DNA of 64,000 bases from Hymenobacter baengnokdamensis (GCF_008728635.1 NZ_CP044285.1:3348001-3412000); one strand, 5' to 3'. Shown: positions 1-8,595, counted from the stretch's first letter. Translations and numbers: made by a program. Notes: generated from the sequence alone by a model not told the origin.

Positions 1-632
1 TAGTTATCGTGGGCGGCGGTGAGCGAGCGCACGAGCGCACCCACCGCGCCGCGCCGGCCCGCCTCGGCCGGACCGCTGCGCCGCTGGTCGCCGGCCGCGC
101 CGTAGGCCGCGCCCGGCTCAATGAGCGCATCGTCGAAGGGCCGGTTGAAGAAGATGAATTTACCCTTCACCGCCGCATCGGGCAGGGCTTTCAACTCGGC
201 CAGGCTCTTCACCTCCACTACCCCGGCCCGCAGGGGCTTGTTATTAGGGGTAGACACCGAATTACCCAGCGCGCATACGGCCACGCTGATGCTCTTGCCT
301 TTATTGCCGATAATCTGGCCCTTTTCTTTAGCCCCGCGCACCCAGTGCGGCACCAGGCATTCCTGCAAGTACACTTTATCGAAGCAGCCGGCTTTTTCCA
401 TCGTCAGCTTGCCCCACTCCACAGCCAGGGCGGCCTGCGGCGACCCGGCAAGGCGCCCGCCTATTTTCTGGCACAGGTAGCGCAGGTTGTCGTAGCTCTG
501 GCCGCGTAGCAGGGCCTCGTCGTAGATTTTGCGAATAGCAAGTGAGTCGGTTTTAGCGGCGGTTTGGGCCGAAGCAGGGGCCACGCTGCCGGCCAGCAGG
601 CCGACAAAAAGCAGAGAGGAAAGAGCGCGCAT
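1..632 (-). CDS. M28-family zinc peptidase, N-terminal part (truncated by window edge)
   Basis: The reading frame starts at an ATG at 630-632 and runs off the left edge, giving 210 visible residues without a stop. The N-terminus is a clear Sec signal peptide ending near ASAQ (about residue 24). The following sequence (GGRLAGSP, then a region reading GALVRSLTAAHDN at the edge) matches the N-terminal helical and PA-like region of carboxypeptidase Q-type M28 metallopeptidases. These are exported enzymes that release amino acids from peptides. The zinc ligands would lie beyond the window, so catalytic competence cannot be judged. Family assignment rests on motif recognition only. Confidence 0.75.
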   Translation of the reverse strand, partial: MRALSSLLFVGLLAGSVAPASAQTAAKTDSLAIRKIYDEALLRGQSYDNLRYLCQKIGGRLAGSPQAALAVEWGKLTMEKAGCFDKVYLQECLVPHWVRGAKEKGQIIGNKGKSISVAVCALGNSVSTPNNKPLRAGVVEVKSLAELKALPDAAVKGKFIFFNRPFDDALIEPGAAYGAAGDQRRSGPAEAGRRGAVGALVRSLTAAHDN

Positions 633-769
633 AAGCAAAAGAAAGGGCGGCAAGCCCCGAAGTCAGCCAAAAGTACCAGCCCGCGGCGACTTGCCGCCTC
701 CGGCAGGCATTCAGCCCCGCGGCGCAGGCGCACTTTAGCCCGGAAAAACTGTCGGAATCGCGCGAAGCG

Positions 770-1330
770 CTACCGCATACCGCCTCCTCCTGCCCCGCCC
801 GCCGGCGGGGCGGCTCCGTAGCGACTTACCACCAGCCTGGCCGGCTGCCCCGGCCGCCGCGTCACTTTAAAAAGGTAGTTATACTCCTCCTCCCTAATCT
901 CGGCGAGCGGCGTAGTAGCGCCCAGCGCGGCCAGCAGCGGCAGCAGGGTATTGGAGTGGCCTACCACCACCACGGTTTTGCCCGCGTACTGCTGCCCGAG
1001 GCGGGTGGCCAGCGCCGCCGGGTCTTTGGCAGTGTACACTTCGGGTGTAAGGCCCGTGGCCCGCGCTAGCGGGGCCAGCGTGGCGCGGGTGCGGCGGGTG
1101 TCGGTGGTGAAGAGGGCGGCCGGGTGGCGGCCTTCCAGGCGCCGGGCCAGCAGCTGCGCCCGCGCCTCACCGGCGGCGGTTAGCGGTGGGTCGGCGAGGC
1201 CCGGCGTGAGGTCCTTTTCGGCGTGGCGCACGAGGTAGATGGTGGTAACGGGCGGCCGGGCCGCCACGCTGGCACAGGTGGCCAGTACCAAGACTACACT
1301 AAAAAGCAGCTGCCGCAGGCCGGTTTTCAT
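770..1330 (-). CDS. Exported histidine phosphatase (phosphoglycerate mutase/SixA-like fold)
   Basis: This 186-residue protein starts with a signal-peptide-like segment (residues 1-25). The histidine-phosphatase signature LVRHAEKD contains the phospho-accepting His at about residue 36. A second conserved His lies in VVVGHSNT at about 125, and the Arg-rich TRRTRAT segment is typical of the fold. It therefore probably hydrolyses a phosphomonoester in the periplasm or as a lipid-associated enzyme; the substrate cannot be read from sequence. I chose the internal ATG at 1330 because it directly precedes the signal peptide, whereas an upstream Met would add 26 unlikely residues. It stands alone, head to head with the regulator at 1608. 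Confidence 0.8.
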   Translation of the reverse strand: MKTGLRQLLFSVVLVLATCASVAARPPVTTIYLVRHAEKDLTPGLADPPLTAAGEARAQLLARRLEGRHPAALFTTDTRRTRATLAPLARATGLTPEVYTAKDPAALATRLGQQYAGKTVVVVGHSNTLLPLLAALGATTPLAEIREEEYNYLFKVTRRPGQPARLVVSRYGAAPPAGGAGGGGMR

Positions 1331-1512
1331 GGGGTAAGGCAAGGAGTTTCGGCAAAAAAGATTACCTGCCAAAGGTAGCTGCCAGGCAAGCGGGACCCTA
1401 AAGGCCACCTGCTTTCAAGAATTTCTATTCTTTTTTCGAGGCAAGCGAACTACTCAGGAACCTGAACCCAGCGACTGATAAGCTTCAGCCGGAAATATTT
1501 TTTCGATTATTT

Positions 1513-1552
1513 CTTCATCTTCATCCAACAGACAGCTAATCTTCATCTTCAT
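1513..1552 (+). promoter_or_regulatory. Direct repeat upstream of the response regulator (candidate operator)
   Basis: The 12-mer CTTCATCTTCAT occurs exactly at 1513-1524 and 1541-1552, 28 bp apart, in an AT-rich stretch 56 bp before the response-regulator start. Each copy holds two adjacent TTCATC/TTCATT half-sites. OmpR-family regulators commonly bind direct repeats and autoregulate, so this is a candidate autoregulatory site. It is inference; chance in a pyrimidine-rich leader is possible. Confidence 0.3.
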
Positions 1553-1607
1553 TTAACGGCCACTGTCCGTATGTTGTACTATTATTCCTCTTTTCCCTCC
1601 CTGCTCC

Positions 1608-2303
1608 ATGCACGTTTTGCTCGTTGAAGACGAAAAAAGCCTCCACCAGGAGGTACGCCAGTTTCTGACCCAGGCCCAGTACCTGGTCGATTCGGCCTAC
1701 ACCTACGCAGAGGCCTCGGAGAAGCTGTTTGTAAACTCCTACGACTTTGTGCTCCTCGACCTGGGCCTGCCCGGCGGCGACGGCCTCGATTTGCTGCGCG
1801 ATGCCCGCCAGAGCGAGAAACAGGAGGCTTCGTTTATTATCCTGACCGCGCGCGGCGCGCTCGACGACCGCATCAAGGGCCTCGACCTGGGGGCCGATGA
1901 CTACCTACCCAAGCCGTTTTCGCTGCTTGAGCTCACGAGCCGGATGCAGGCCATCACGCGCCGCAAGTTTGGGTTGAAGCGGCCCGAAATCGTTTTTGGC
2001 GATGGCTTTGTGCTCGACGTAACGGCCCGCACCGTGCGCTACGGCAGCACGCCCGAAGTGCCCGGCCCCGAGGTGCCGCTCACCAAGAAAGAGTTTGATT
2101 TACTGCACTATCTGCTGCTGCACCGGGGCCGCGTGCTCACGCGCCTACAGCTCGGCGAGCACCTGTGGGGCAATGTGCTGGAAGACGACTCGGACTCGAA
2201 CTACATCGACGTGCACATCAAGAACGTGCGCAAAAAGCTGGCCCAGTTCGGCTCGGCCGACTTTATCGAAACCGTGCGCGGCATCGGCTACCGGGCGGTG
2301 TAA
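1608..2303 (+). CDS. OmpR/PhoB-family response regulator
   Basis: A 231-residue two-domain regulator. The receiver domain (1-120) shows the acidic pair E7/D8, the phospho-acceptor D51 (FVLLDLGLPGGDG) and the conserved Lys at 102 (LPKPF). The C-terminal winged helix (about 135-231) includes LTKKEFDLLHYLLLH and the IDVHIKNVRKKL recognition helix typical of the OmpR class. It is followed 100 bp later by its likely partner kinase on the same strand, with a palindromic repeat between them. Target genes are unknown. The upstream direct repeat suggests autoregulation. Confidence 0.92.
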   Translation: MHVLLVEDEKSLHQEVRQFLTQAQYLVDSAYTYAEASEKLFVNSYDFVLLDLGLPGGDGLDLLRDARQSEKQEASFIILTARGALDDRIKGLDLGADDYLPKPFSLLELTSRMQAITRRKFGLKRPEIVFGDGFVLDVTARTVRYGSTPEVPGPEVPLTKKEFDLLHYLLLHRGRVLTRLQLGEHLWGNVLEDDSDSNYIDVHIKNVRKKLAQFGSADFIETVRGIGYRAV

Positions 2304-2323
2304 GCTTGAAGCCTGGTTCACGT

Positions 2324-2367
2324 AGAACGTCATGCTGAGCCTGCCAGGCAGCTCAGTATGACGTTCT
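2324..2367. repeat. Palindromic intergenic repeat (TCAGCATGACGTTCT type)
   Basis: Arms at 2324-2340 and 2351-2367 pair with one mismatch, and the central bases can extend the stem. The right half (GCTCAGTATGACGTTCT) recurs almost exactly at 4036-4052, so this is a dispersed repeat type. It lies between a regulator and its kinase and could fold in the transcript, possibly tuning the expression of the second gene. Confidence 0.75.
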
Positions 2368-2403
2368 TTCTATTTGGCTAGCCCCGACTTTTAGTTCCAA
2401 ACT

Positions 2404-3786
2404 ATGCGACTCGAAACTAAGCTCGGCCTCTTCAACGGCCTCTCGAAGCTGCTGCTGGTGTTGCTGGGAGCCATGCTTATTCCGCCCATTGTGCAGCGGG
2501 TGGCGGTGGCCCACACCGACCAGCGCCTGCGCGACAAGCGCAAGGAGCTGCTGCACCTCATCAGCCGCGATGGACTGGCCGTTTTTTTGCGGGCCGAGCG
2601 CGACGAGTCATACGCCGATTATAATATATTAAAACAGGAATACATTACCCTGACGCCGCTGCCGCCCGCCCCGGCCGGCACGATACTCGCGCCAACCGAG
2701 CATATTTTTGAGGAGCCCCGGCAGGTTGACAAGCAGGTCGAGGACTTCCGGATTCTGAGCTACGTTGCGCCCCTGCAAGTACCCGGCAACGCGGCCAGCA
2801 GCGTCGCGCCCCGGCGTTACCGCCTCGAAATCGGCTCGTCGCTGGCCACCGTCGAGCTGCTCACGACCACGCTGCGGCGGCTGGCCCTGTGGGTGCTGGT
2901 GGCCGGCGCGCTCATCACGGTATTTACCGATGCGGCCTTTGCGCACTACCTGCTGGGGCCGCTGCGCGAGCTGATTTCGCGCAAGCTGCGCGGCATCCGG
3001 CAGCCGGGCGAATTCTCGTTTCAGCGCCTTGATACCGATACAACCGACTTCCGGCGGCTCGACGACTCGCTTTCGGCCCTGATGCGGCAGCTGCAAACCT
3101 CGTTTGAGAAAGAGCGCGAGTTTATGAGCAACGTGAGCCACGAGCTGCTCACGCCCACCAGCATCTTGCAGTCGCGCTTCGAAAACATGCTCCAGGACCC
3201 TACCCTGCCCGAAGCTCACGGCCGCCAGATAGTAGAGTCGCAGCGCACGCTCTACCGCCTGCGCAATACGGTGCGCACGCTGCTGCTGATTGCAAATATA
3301 GAGAATGAACAATATTTGCGCGATGCCAGCGTGAGCTTAACCCAAACCGTGCACGACGTAGCCGAGGAGCTCGACGACCGCCGCCAGCAGCGCGAGATAG
3401 CGCTGCACATCGACCTCTCGCCCGACCACACAGTGCCCCGTGCCAACGCTACGCTGCTGCATACGCTGCTGCGCAACCTGCTCAGCAACGCCATCAAGTA
3501 CAACCACGAAAACGGCCGGATTCGGGTGCTGGGCCGCCCCACTGCGGCCGGTGGCTACCAGCTGCGCGTCGAAGACGAAGGCCCCGGCATCGCGGCCGAA
3601 AACCTGCCGCTGCTCTTCGACCGTTTCCGGCGCTTTCACGCCACCGGCCCGCAGGCCCCCGAGGGCTACGGCCTGGGCTTGCCGATTGCGCAAACCATCG
3701 CCGCCTTTCACCACGCCACGCTCCGGGCCGAGTCGGAAGTGGGTAAGGGCACGGTATTCATCCTGGAGTTTGCGCCTGCTGCTTAA
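2404..3786 (+). CDS. Membrane sensor histidine kinase
   Basis: A 460-residue kinase. Transmembrane segments at about 13-32 and 158-180 flank a periplasmic sensor region of about 120 residues. The dimerization domain has the phospho-accepting His246 in SNVSHELLTP, with Leu in place of the usual Arg of HELRTP. The ATPase domain shows the N box (LLRNLLSNAIKYN), G1 (VEDEGPGI) and G2 (GYGLGLPIA). It follows the OmpR-type regulator and should phosphorylate it. The sensor region has no recognised fold, so the signal is unknown. The HELLTP variant is seen in other Bacteroidota kinases and is not evidence of inactivity. Confidence 0.9.
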   Translation: MRLETKLGLFNGLSKLLLVLLGAMLIPPIVQRVAVAHTDQRLRDKRKELLHLISRDGLAVFLRAERDESYADYNILKQEYITLTPLPPAPAGTILAPTEHIFEEPRQVDKQVEDFRILSYVAPLQVPGNAASSVAPRRYRLEIGSSLATVELLTTTLRRLALWVLVAGALITVFTDAAFAHYLLGPLRELISRKLRGIRQPGEFSFQRLDTDTTDFRRLDDSLSALMRQLQTSFEKEREFMSNVSHELLTPTSILQSRFENMLQDPTLPEAHGRQIVESQRTLYRLRNTVRTLLLIANIENEQYLRDASVSLTQTVHDVAEELDDRRQQREIALHIDLSPDHTVPRANATLLHTLLRNLLSNAIKYNHENGRIRVLGRPTAAGGYQLRVEDEGPGIAAENLPLLFDRFRRFHATGPQAPEGYGLGLPIAQTIAAFHHATLRAESEVGKGTVFILEFAPAA

Positions 3787-3808
3787 AGTAACGGAGTGCT
3801 AAACCCCT

Positions 3809-4000
3809 CACTGGCGCGAGTTTAGGCGCAGCCGTAACTCGTGCCTTTTCTTCTTGTGGAGGTTGCACCTCCACTGCCGCGCCAGCGGCAAGCGGCGGCC
3901 GGGCTGGTAGTAGTGGCACAGCAACGGCTCGTTCTATAGGAGGCACAGCCTCCACCGAAAAAATAGTCACGAGTTACGCTGCGCTAAACTCGCGCCAGTG
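3809..4000. repeat. Long composite inverted repeat (MITE-like)
   Basis: Outer arms at 3809-3843 and 3968-4000 are reverse complements, differing only by two single-base insertions in the left arm. Inside lie two smaller hairpins built on TGGAGG...CCTCCA (near 3857-3873) and GGAGG...CCTCC (near 3940-3956). No open reading frame fits inside. The 192-bp structure fills most of the 326-bp gap between the kinase and nadR. It resembles a non-autonomous mobile element or a paired REP element; neither is proven. Confidence 0.7.
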
Positions 4001-4021
4001 AAAGGGTAGGTGAAGCGGTAG

Positions 4022-4059
4022 AGATGCTTCGACAAGCTCAGCATGACGTTCTTTTTATT
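4022..4059. repeat. Dispersed repeat, half copy of the 2324 element
   Basis: The segment GCTCAGCATGACGTTCTTTT at 4036-4055 matches the right arm of the palindrome at 2324-2367 with one difference. It is preceded by CTTCGACAAGCTC, which itself can pair loosely. It lies just downstream of the converging nadR gene. Confidence 0.55.
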
Positions 4060-4112
4060 TTAGTCTACTTCCTAAACAGGTTTTAAGAAAAGACAGTGGC
4101 GAACAAAGGTTA

Positions 4113-5168
4113 TTACCCTAGCGCCGCCCGCACTTGCGCTACCCGTTCCTCCAAGCTGCCATCGAGCAAAGTATACGGGATGCCCAGCATCTCCAGCTGC
4201 ATCAGAATAGCGCCGTGCTGAAACTGGCGCAGCGCTTCGGGGCCGCGCCAGCCATCCTGCTCGAAGGGGACGGTGGGCATACACACGAAGGTGCGGGCAT
4301 AGCGCCGGCCGCACACCCGTGCCAGCGCCTGCAAGGCGGGGTCGCAGCGATGAAAATAGTAGTAGGAATAAAGCGCTGTGGTAGCCGCGTTGGTATCGCA
4401 AACGAGCCAGTCGTGCGCGCGGGGGGTGGCTTCATCTTCCAGCTCCAGCTGGCGGCGGCCGATGTAGAGCAGGTCTTCGTAGACCAGCTCACCGTTTTTT
4501 TGCTCGTGCAGCAGGCGGCCATATTCGGGCACCCACACGGTACCGAGCGCTTCGGCCAGTGCGGAGGCCAGGGTGGTTTTGCCGCTGCTCTCGGCCCCGA
4601 GCAGCACCAGCCGGGGCAGGGCGGCGGGCGGCACCGCGCCGTACTGCGCCGCGATAAAGGGGTGCAGCAGGGACAAAGAGTTGTCAGCCACGAGGGTATT
4701 ATCAGCCAATGCGGCGCGAAGCCGGGTACCGCTAACGGGTACCCGCTGCCGGGTGATATCGACCAACACATGCGCCGCCCCCAGGTGCCCGGCAAAGCCG
4801 GGCCCATAGGCTTCGCTGCTGAACACTACCTCGATGCGGTAGCCGTGGCGAGCCAGCCACTGCCCGATAAAAGCGCGGTGGGTGTGATCGTCGGCAGTAT
4901 CGGGCGGCACGCCGTCGGTGCCCGCCGTGAGGGCTATAATACGGAGCGGCGTGGCGCCAATGCGCGGCCCCTGGGCGTAGTCGTCGCCGCGATACAGCTC
5001 GCGCAGCCAGGCCGCCCGCTCGGGGGCGGGGTGCGCCGGGTCGTCGGGGTTGGCATACACGAGCACGAGCAGCTCGGCTACCTGGGCAGCGGCTGTTTCG
5101 AGCAGCAGCTGATGGCCCCGGTGCGGGGGCCAGAACTTGCCTACGACGAGGCCAAGGGAGAAAGGCAT
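4113..5168 (-). CDS. nadR: NadR-type bifunctional NMN adenylyltransferase / ribosylnicotinamide kinase
   Basis: The 351-residue protein has two fused domains. The N-terminal nucleotidyltransferase (1-170) carries GKFWPPHRGH (10-19), with the two catalytic His residues, and a VSGTRLR motif (146-151). The C-terminal kinase (185-351) opens with the P-loop GAESSGKT (191-198) and has a DTNAATTALY motif near 258-267. This is the NadR architecture that phosphorylates nicotinamide riboside and converts NMN to NAD in the cytoplasm. E. coli NadR has an extra N-terminal DNA-binding domain; it is absent here, so this copy is probably enzymatic only. No pnuC transporter gene is adjacent. Confidence 0.9.
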   Translation of the reverse strand: MPFSLGLVVGKFWPPHRGHQLLLETAAAQVAELLVLVYANPDDPAHPAPERAAWLRELYRGDDYAQGPRIGATPLRIIALTAGTDGVPPDTADDHTHRAFIGQWLARHGYRIEVVFSSEAYGPGFAGHLGAAHVLVDITRQRVPVSGTRLRAALADNTLVADNSLSLLHPFIAAQYGAVPPAALPRLVLLGAESSGKTTLASALAEALGTVWVPEYGRLLHEQKNGELVYEDLLYIGRRQLELEDEATPRAHDWLVCDTNAATTALYSYYYFHRCDPALQALARVCGRRYARTFVCMPTVPFEQDGWRGPEALRQFQHGAILMQLEMLGIPYTLLDGSLEERVAQVRAALG

Positions 5169-5344
5169 GAGTGGAAGGTAGCCAAAGCTTTTGCTTGCCG
5201 CCGTGGAGGCATGGGAAAGTGGCGCAAACTACAACGCCCCGCCTGCTAGCGCGCCGGCTTCGGCCGCCACGGCGGCGGGCGCGGCCCTGCAGGGGGTTGG
5301 CAAATAGAAGGGCTATGTAGGTTTGTTCTATGTTTCGCGCCGCT

Positions 5345-5767
5345 TACGCTACCGATTTAACCGACCGATACCGAATGGCCACTAATGGAGCCTTACCTGC
5401 GCAACAGTGGCCTGGGTCGGCCGCCGTTGCACCATAAACGGGAGTTGCTCCACGCTATTTTTTACCAATTGCGCGCCGGCGGGGCCATGGCCCTGCTGCC
5501 ACATGATTTGCCGCTGTGGCGCACGGTCTATAAGCAGTTCGAAGCCTGGCGCGAGGACGGTACCTGGGACCGCTTACTCGCGGGCCTGCGGCGGCAAGTG
5601 CGCCAACTCACCCGCGAGCCGGAACCGACAGCCGGGGCCATCGACTCGCAGTCGATACGCATAGGCAGTCAAAGGGGGGCTGCCACGGCTACGAGGCCGG
5701 TAAGCAAGTAGCTGGCCGCAAGCGTCATATTGCCGTCGACACCTTGGGCCTGCCGCTGGCTGAGTAA
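5345..5767 (+). pseudogene. Decayed IS5-family transposase
   Basis: Fragments of one IS5-type transposase appear in successive frames. TDLTD is read near 5351-5365, then TEWPLMEPYLRN follows after a frameshift near 5366. The main piece (5385-5680) contains LLHAIFYQLRAGG, LPHDLPLWRTVYKQF and the catalytic-region DSQS motif. A second frameshift in a G-run near 5671-5676 leads to GYEAGKQVAGRKRHI and VDTLGLPLAE, then a stop at 5765-5767. The C-terminal half of the catalytic domain is missing. With two frameshifts and a truncation, this copy cannot transpose by itself. Terminal inverted repeats were not recognised. Confidence 0.8.
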
Positions 5768-6160
5768 GTACCGGCGCGAAAAGCACCCTTGTCAGCCCGC
5801 GGGTGCGCGCCGGCATAACTCGGGCCTAAGCCCAGGGCCAGCACGTGGTCCGCCCCGCCTGGCTCCGGGCAAACAGGAGGCCATTGCGCAGCTCCTGCGC
5901 GAAGGTCTGGCCATGAATGAATCAGGTCAGCAAGCAGTTAAGCGGGGCTTCGCGTGTAAATCCGCCCGTTTAGAAGAATCCCTTTTACCCCCAGACCGCC
6001 GTGACCAGCGGAGTTAACACAAGCAGGAGAATAGACAAACAAATAATTCATGTGACGTGTATCTTAGTGCCGGTCCTGTCTGAGCATCAAGTTGATGCGG
6101 CCCGCTTGCTGGGCCAAGAGGCGGAACCAGGCATTCCCTCATTCTTTTTCTATTAAACGC
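5768..6160 (+). other. Gene-free stretch with possible mobile-element debris
   Basis: No intact gene is visible. One frame (about 5838-5925) encodes RLAPGKQEAIAQLLREGLA, which resembles the linker and helix-turn-helix start found at the C-terminus of serine recombinases or IS-encoded proteins, but the similarity stops abruptly. It lies between the decayed transposase and the repeat protein, so it is probably part of the same patch of element remnants. The last 100 bp presumably hold the promoter of the gene at 6161. Confidence 0.35.
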
Positions 6161-8119
6161 ATGAAAAATCCTTACACTGTCCTTGGGCAAGCCGCCCATA
6201 CGCGCCGCCTGGCTTTTCGCGCTTCTTGTCTGTTGCTGACTCTGTGGCTAGCGCTGCCGTCCCGCACAGCCTCGGCCCAGGCCCCCGCCTGGGCCGGGGC
6301 CATCGGCGTCATCAGCCAAAGCGGACTCCTCAGCGAGGCCCGCGCCGTGGCCACCGATGCCCGCGGCAACGTTTTCGTGACGGGCCGCTTTGTCGGGCAG
6401 GTCGCCTTTGGCAGTACGTTGCTTACTAGTCAGGGGGGCGCGGACCTGTTCGTGGCCAAGTACGTGCCCGCCACCAGTACCTGGGCGTGGGCTCAAAGCG
6501 GGGGCGGCGTCCTGGCCGACGTGGGCTACGGCATCGCCGTGAGCGGCACCAGCGTGTACGTGACGGGCTACATCTCCAATAATGCTACTAACGGCGCCGG
6601 GGTCCTGTTTGGCGCCTCGGGCAGCACGCCCGGTACCGTGCAGGTGAACGGAGCCAGCCCTGCGCCTAATCCCGACCTACTGGTGGCCAAGTACACCGAC
6701 AACGGCAACAATGCCACGCTGAATTGGACTCAGGTGGGCGGCGGCACCGGCGCCGACACCGGCTACGGCATCGCCGTGAGCGGGGCCAACGTGTACGTGA
6801 CGGGCAGCATCAACAATACCACGACCAACGCCAACAGTGTGCTGTTTGGAAGCGCAGGCATCACGCCCGGCGCGGCCGTTCAGTTGGGAGCCAGCAATAC
6901 GGCCAGCTCCGACTTAGTAGTGGCTAAATACACCGACAACGGCAGCAGTGCCGCGCTGAGTTGGACCCAGGTAGGCGGCGGCACCGCGGACGACTTTGGT
7001 TATGGCATCGCCGTGAGCGGGGCCAACGTGTACGTGACGGGCAGCATCAGGAATACCACTGCCAACGCTAATAGTGTATTGTTCGGGGGCGCAGGCACCA
7101 CGCCCGGCACCGTGCAGGTGAACGGGGCAAACGGCAGGGCTACGGACGATGTTTTTGTGGCCAAGTATACCGACAATGGCAGCAGTGCCGGGCTGGGCTG
7201 GACCCAGGTGGGCGGCGGCACGGGCTCCGACGGGGGCTTCGGCATCGCCGCGAGCGGCACCAACGTGTACGTGACGGGTACCATTAACAACTCCGCCACC
7301 AACGCCAATAGTGTGTTGTTCGGCGGCTCGGGCACCACGCCCGGCACCGTGCAGGTGAACGGAGCCAGCAGCGCCGCACTTGACTACGACCTACTGGTGG
7401 CCAAATACACTGATAACGGAAACAGCGCCGCACTGGGCTGGACCCAGGTGGGCGGCGGCACCGCTAACGACTTTGGCTACGGCATCGCCGTGAGCGGCAC
7501 TAGCGTGTACGTGACGGGTAGCATCACAAACACCACCACCAACGCCAACGGTGTATTGTTCGGCGGCTCAGGCACCACGCCCGGCACTGTGACGGTGAAC
7601 GGGGCCACCGCCACCGGCAGAACGACCCAGGACTTGGTATTGGCCAGGTATACCGACAATGGCAGCAGTGCCGCGCTAAATTGGGCCCAGGTGGGCGGCG
7701 GCACCGCTGACGACGTGGGCTACGGCACCGCCGTGAGCGGGCAGAATGTGGTGACCGTGGGCAACGTGGTCCCCAGCGCGACCTTCGGCAGTTACACTAT
7801 CCCCGTCACGTCTAACGGCAGCACGCTAGTGCTGGCCCGCGTGGTAGACACCAGCCTCTCGCCGCTAGCCGTGCGTGGCCTGGCACGGGGCGCGGGTTCT
7901 GTGCAGCTCTATCCTAACCCGGCGGCCGGCGGCGTAGCCACGCTTACGGGCGCAGCGCCCGGCACCGTCGTGACCGTGCTGGACGCGTTGGGCCGCTTGG
8001 TCACGTCAGTCCCGGCCGATGCCTCGGGTGCAGCCGCGCTGGTGCTGCCGGCGGGGGTGCCAGCGGGCGTGTACGTGGTGCGCGCTGGCAACAAAGCCCT
8101 GCGTCTAGCAGTGGAGTAA
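6161..8119 (+). CDS. Secreted SBBP-repeat protein with T9SS C-terminal sorting domain
   Basis: The 652-residue protein starts with a long signal peptide (about residues 1-41, ending SRTASAQ). It then has about six tandem units of 78-82 residues, each containing WTQVGGGT, GYGIAVSG and VYVTGSI motifs, typical of SBBP beta-propeller repeats. DNA period is 235-246 bp. The C-terminal 75 residues (from VQLYPNPAAGG to VYVVRAGNKALRLAVE) match type A T9SS sorting domains, so it should be exported through the T9SS and anchored at or released from the surface. I took the ATG at 6161 because the upstream in-frame Met would precede the signal peptide by 23 residues. The binding partner is unknown. Confidence 0.88.
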   Translation: MKNPYTVLGQAAHTRRLAFRASCLLLTLWLALPSRTASAQAPAWAGAIGVISQSGLLSEARAVATDARGNVFVTGRFVGQVAFGSTLLTSQGGADLFVAKYVPATSTWAWAQSGGGVLADVGYGIAVSGTSVYVTGYISNNATNGAGVLFGASGSTPGTVQVNGASPAPNPDLLVAKYTDNGNNATLNWTQVGGGTGADTGYGIAVSGANVYVTGSINNTTTNANSVLFGSAGITPGAAVQLGASNTASSDLVVAKYTDNGSSAALSWTQVGGGTADDFGYGIAVSGANVYVTGSIRNTTANANSVLFGGAGTTPGTVQVNGANGRATDDVFVAKYTDNGSSAGLGWTQVGGGTGSDGGFGIAASGTNVYVTGTINNSATNANSVLFGGSGTTPGTVQVNGASSAALDYDLLVAKYTDNGNSAALGWTQVGGGTANDFGYGIAVSGTSVYVTGSITNTTTNANGVLFGGSGTTPGTVTVNGATATGRTTQDLVLARYTDNGSSAALNWAQVGGGTADDVGYGTAVSGQNVVTVGNVVPSATFGSYTIPVTSNGSTLVLARVVDTSLSPLAVRGLARGAGSVQLYPNPAAGGVATLTGAAPGTVVTVLDALGRLVTSVPADASGAAALVLPAGVPAGVYVVRAGNKALRLAVE

Positions 8120-8595
8120 GGCATCCGCAACAAGGGCGGACCCTCTCCACCGGTCATCGGGTTCCTGTGGAAAACGTATCCTGTTGGCGAATTCGTTTTT
8201 AAGCTGTTGACTGAGGTAGTGATTGCTCGAAAGCGGCCGCGTCTGGGTTAACGGCACCTCGTTTCACCACGCAATGATTCGCCAACAGGATGCGTTTGTC
8301 ACAAGAACCCAAAAAGGGGACGGGCGTAGCCGCAAGGGGGTTCAGAAAAATGCGGCCCCGGGTTTCAAAAAATGGGCAGTCCCGTCTGAAACTCCCGGCT
8401 AAAAGCCTGACAAGAATTAAGTTAATCTTAATAATATATTTTTATATATTATTAAGATTATATTTTCAACAAGTTGTAGATTTGATGGGACTCCGCATTA
8501 TTTACAGAAAGCAGCAAGTAACGAGTAGCGCTAAGCAAAAAAGCTTGAAAATGACTCGTATCGAATAATATAGTTTTTTACTATCCTACTCCCTC
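8120..8595. other. Gene-free stretch with two inverted repeats
   Basis: I see no credible gene. A 92-codon frame at 8290-8568 has no family features and unlike-neighbour composition. The stretch holds an inverted pair ATCCTGTTGGCGAAT (8178-8192) / ATTCGCCAACAGGAT (8277-8291), enclosing 84 bp, which could be the ends of a small degraded element. It also holds a very AT-rich perfect hairpin at 8423-8460. The base composition falls far below that of the flanking genes. Confidence 0.6.
8423..8460. repeat. AT-rich perfect hairpin
   Basis: Seventeen-base arms (8423-8439 and 8444-8460) pair perfectly around a TTTT loop. The stem is almost wholly A/T with only one G-C pair, unlike the GC-rich terminators elsewhere here. 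It may be a weak transcription-ending structure, a protein site, or part of an element remnant. Confidence 0.6.

Noticed and set aside
8290..8568. 92-codon frame in the low-GC spacer
   Set aside because: Its composition is unlike neighbouring genes, it crosses the perfect hairpin at 8423-8460, and it has no domain features.
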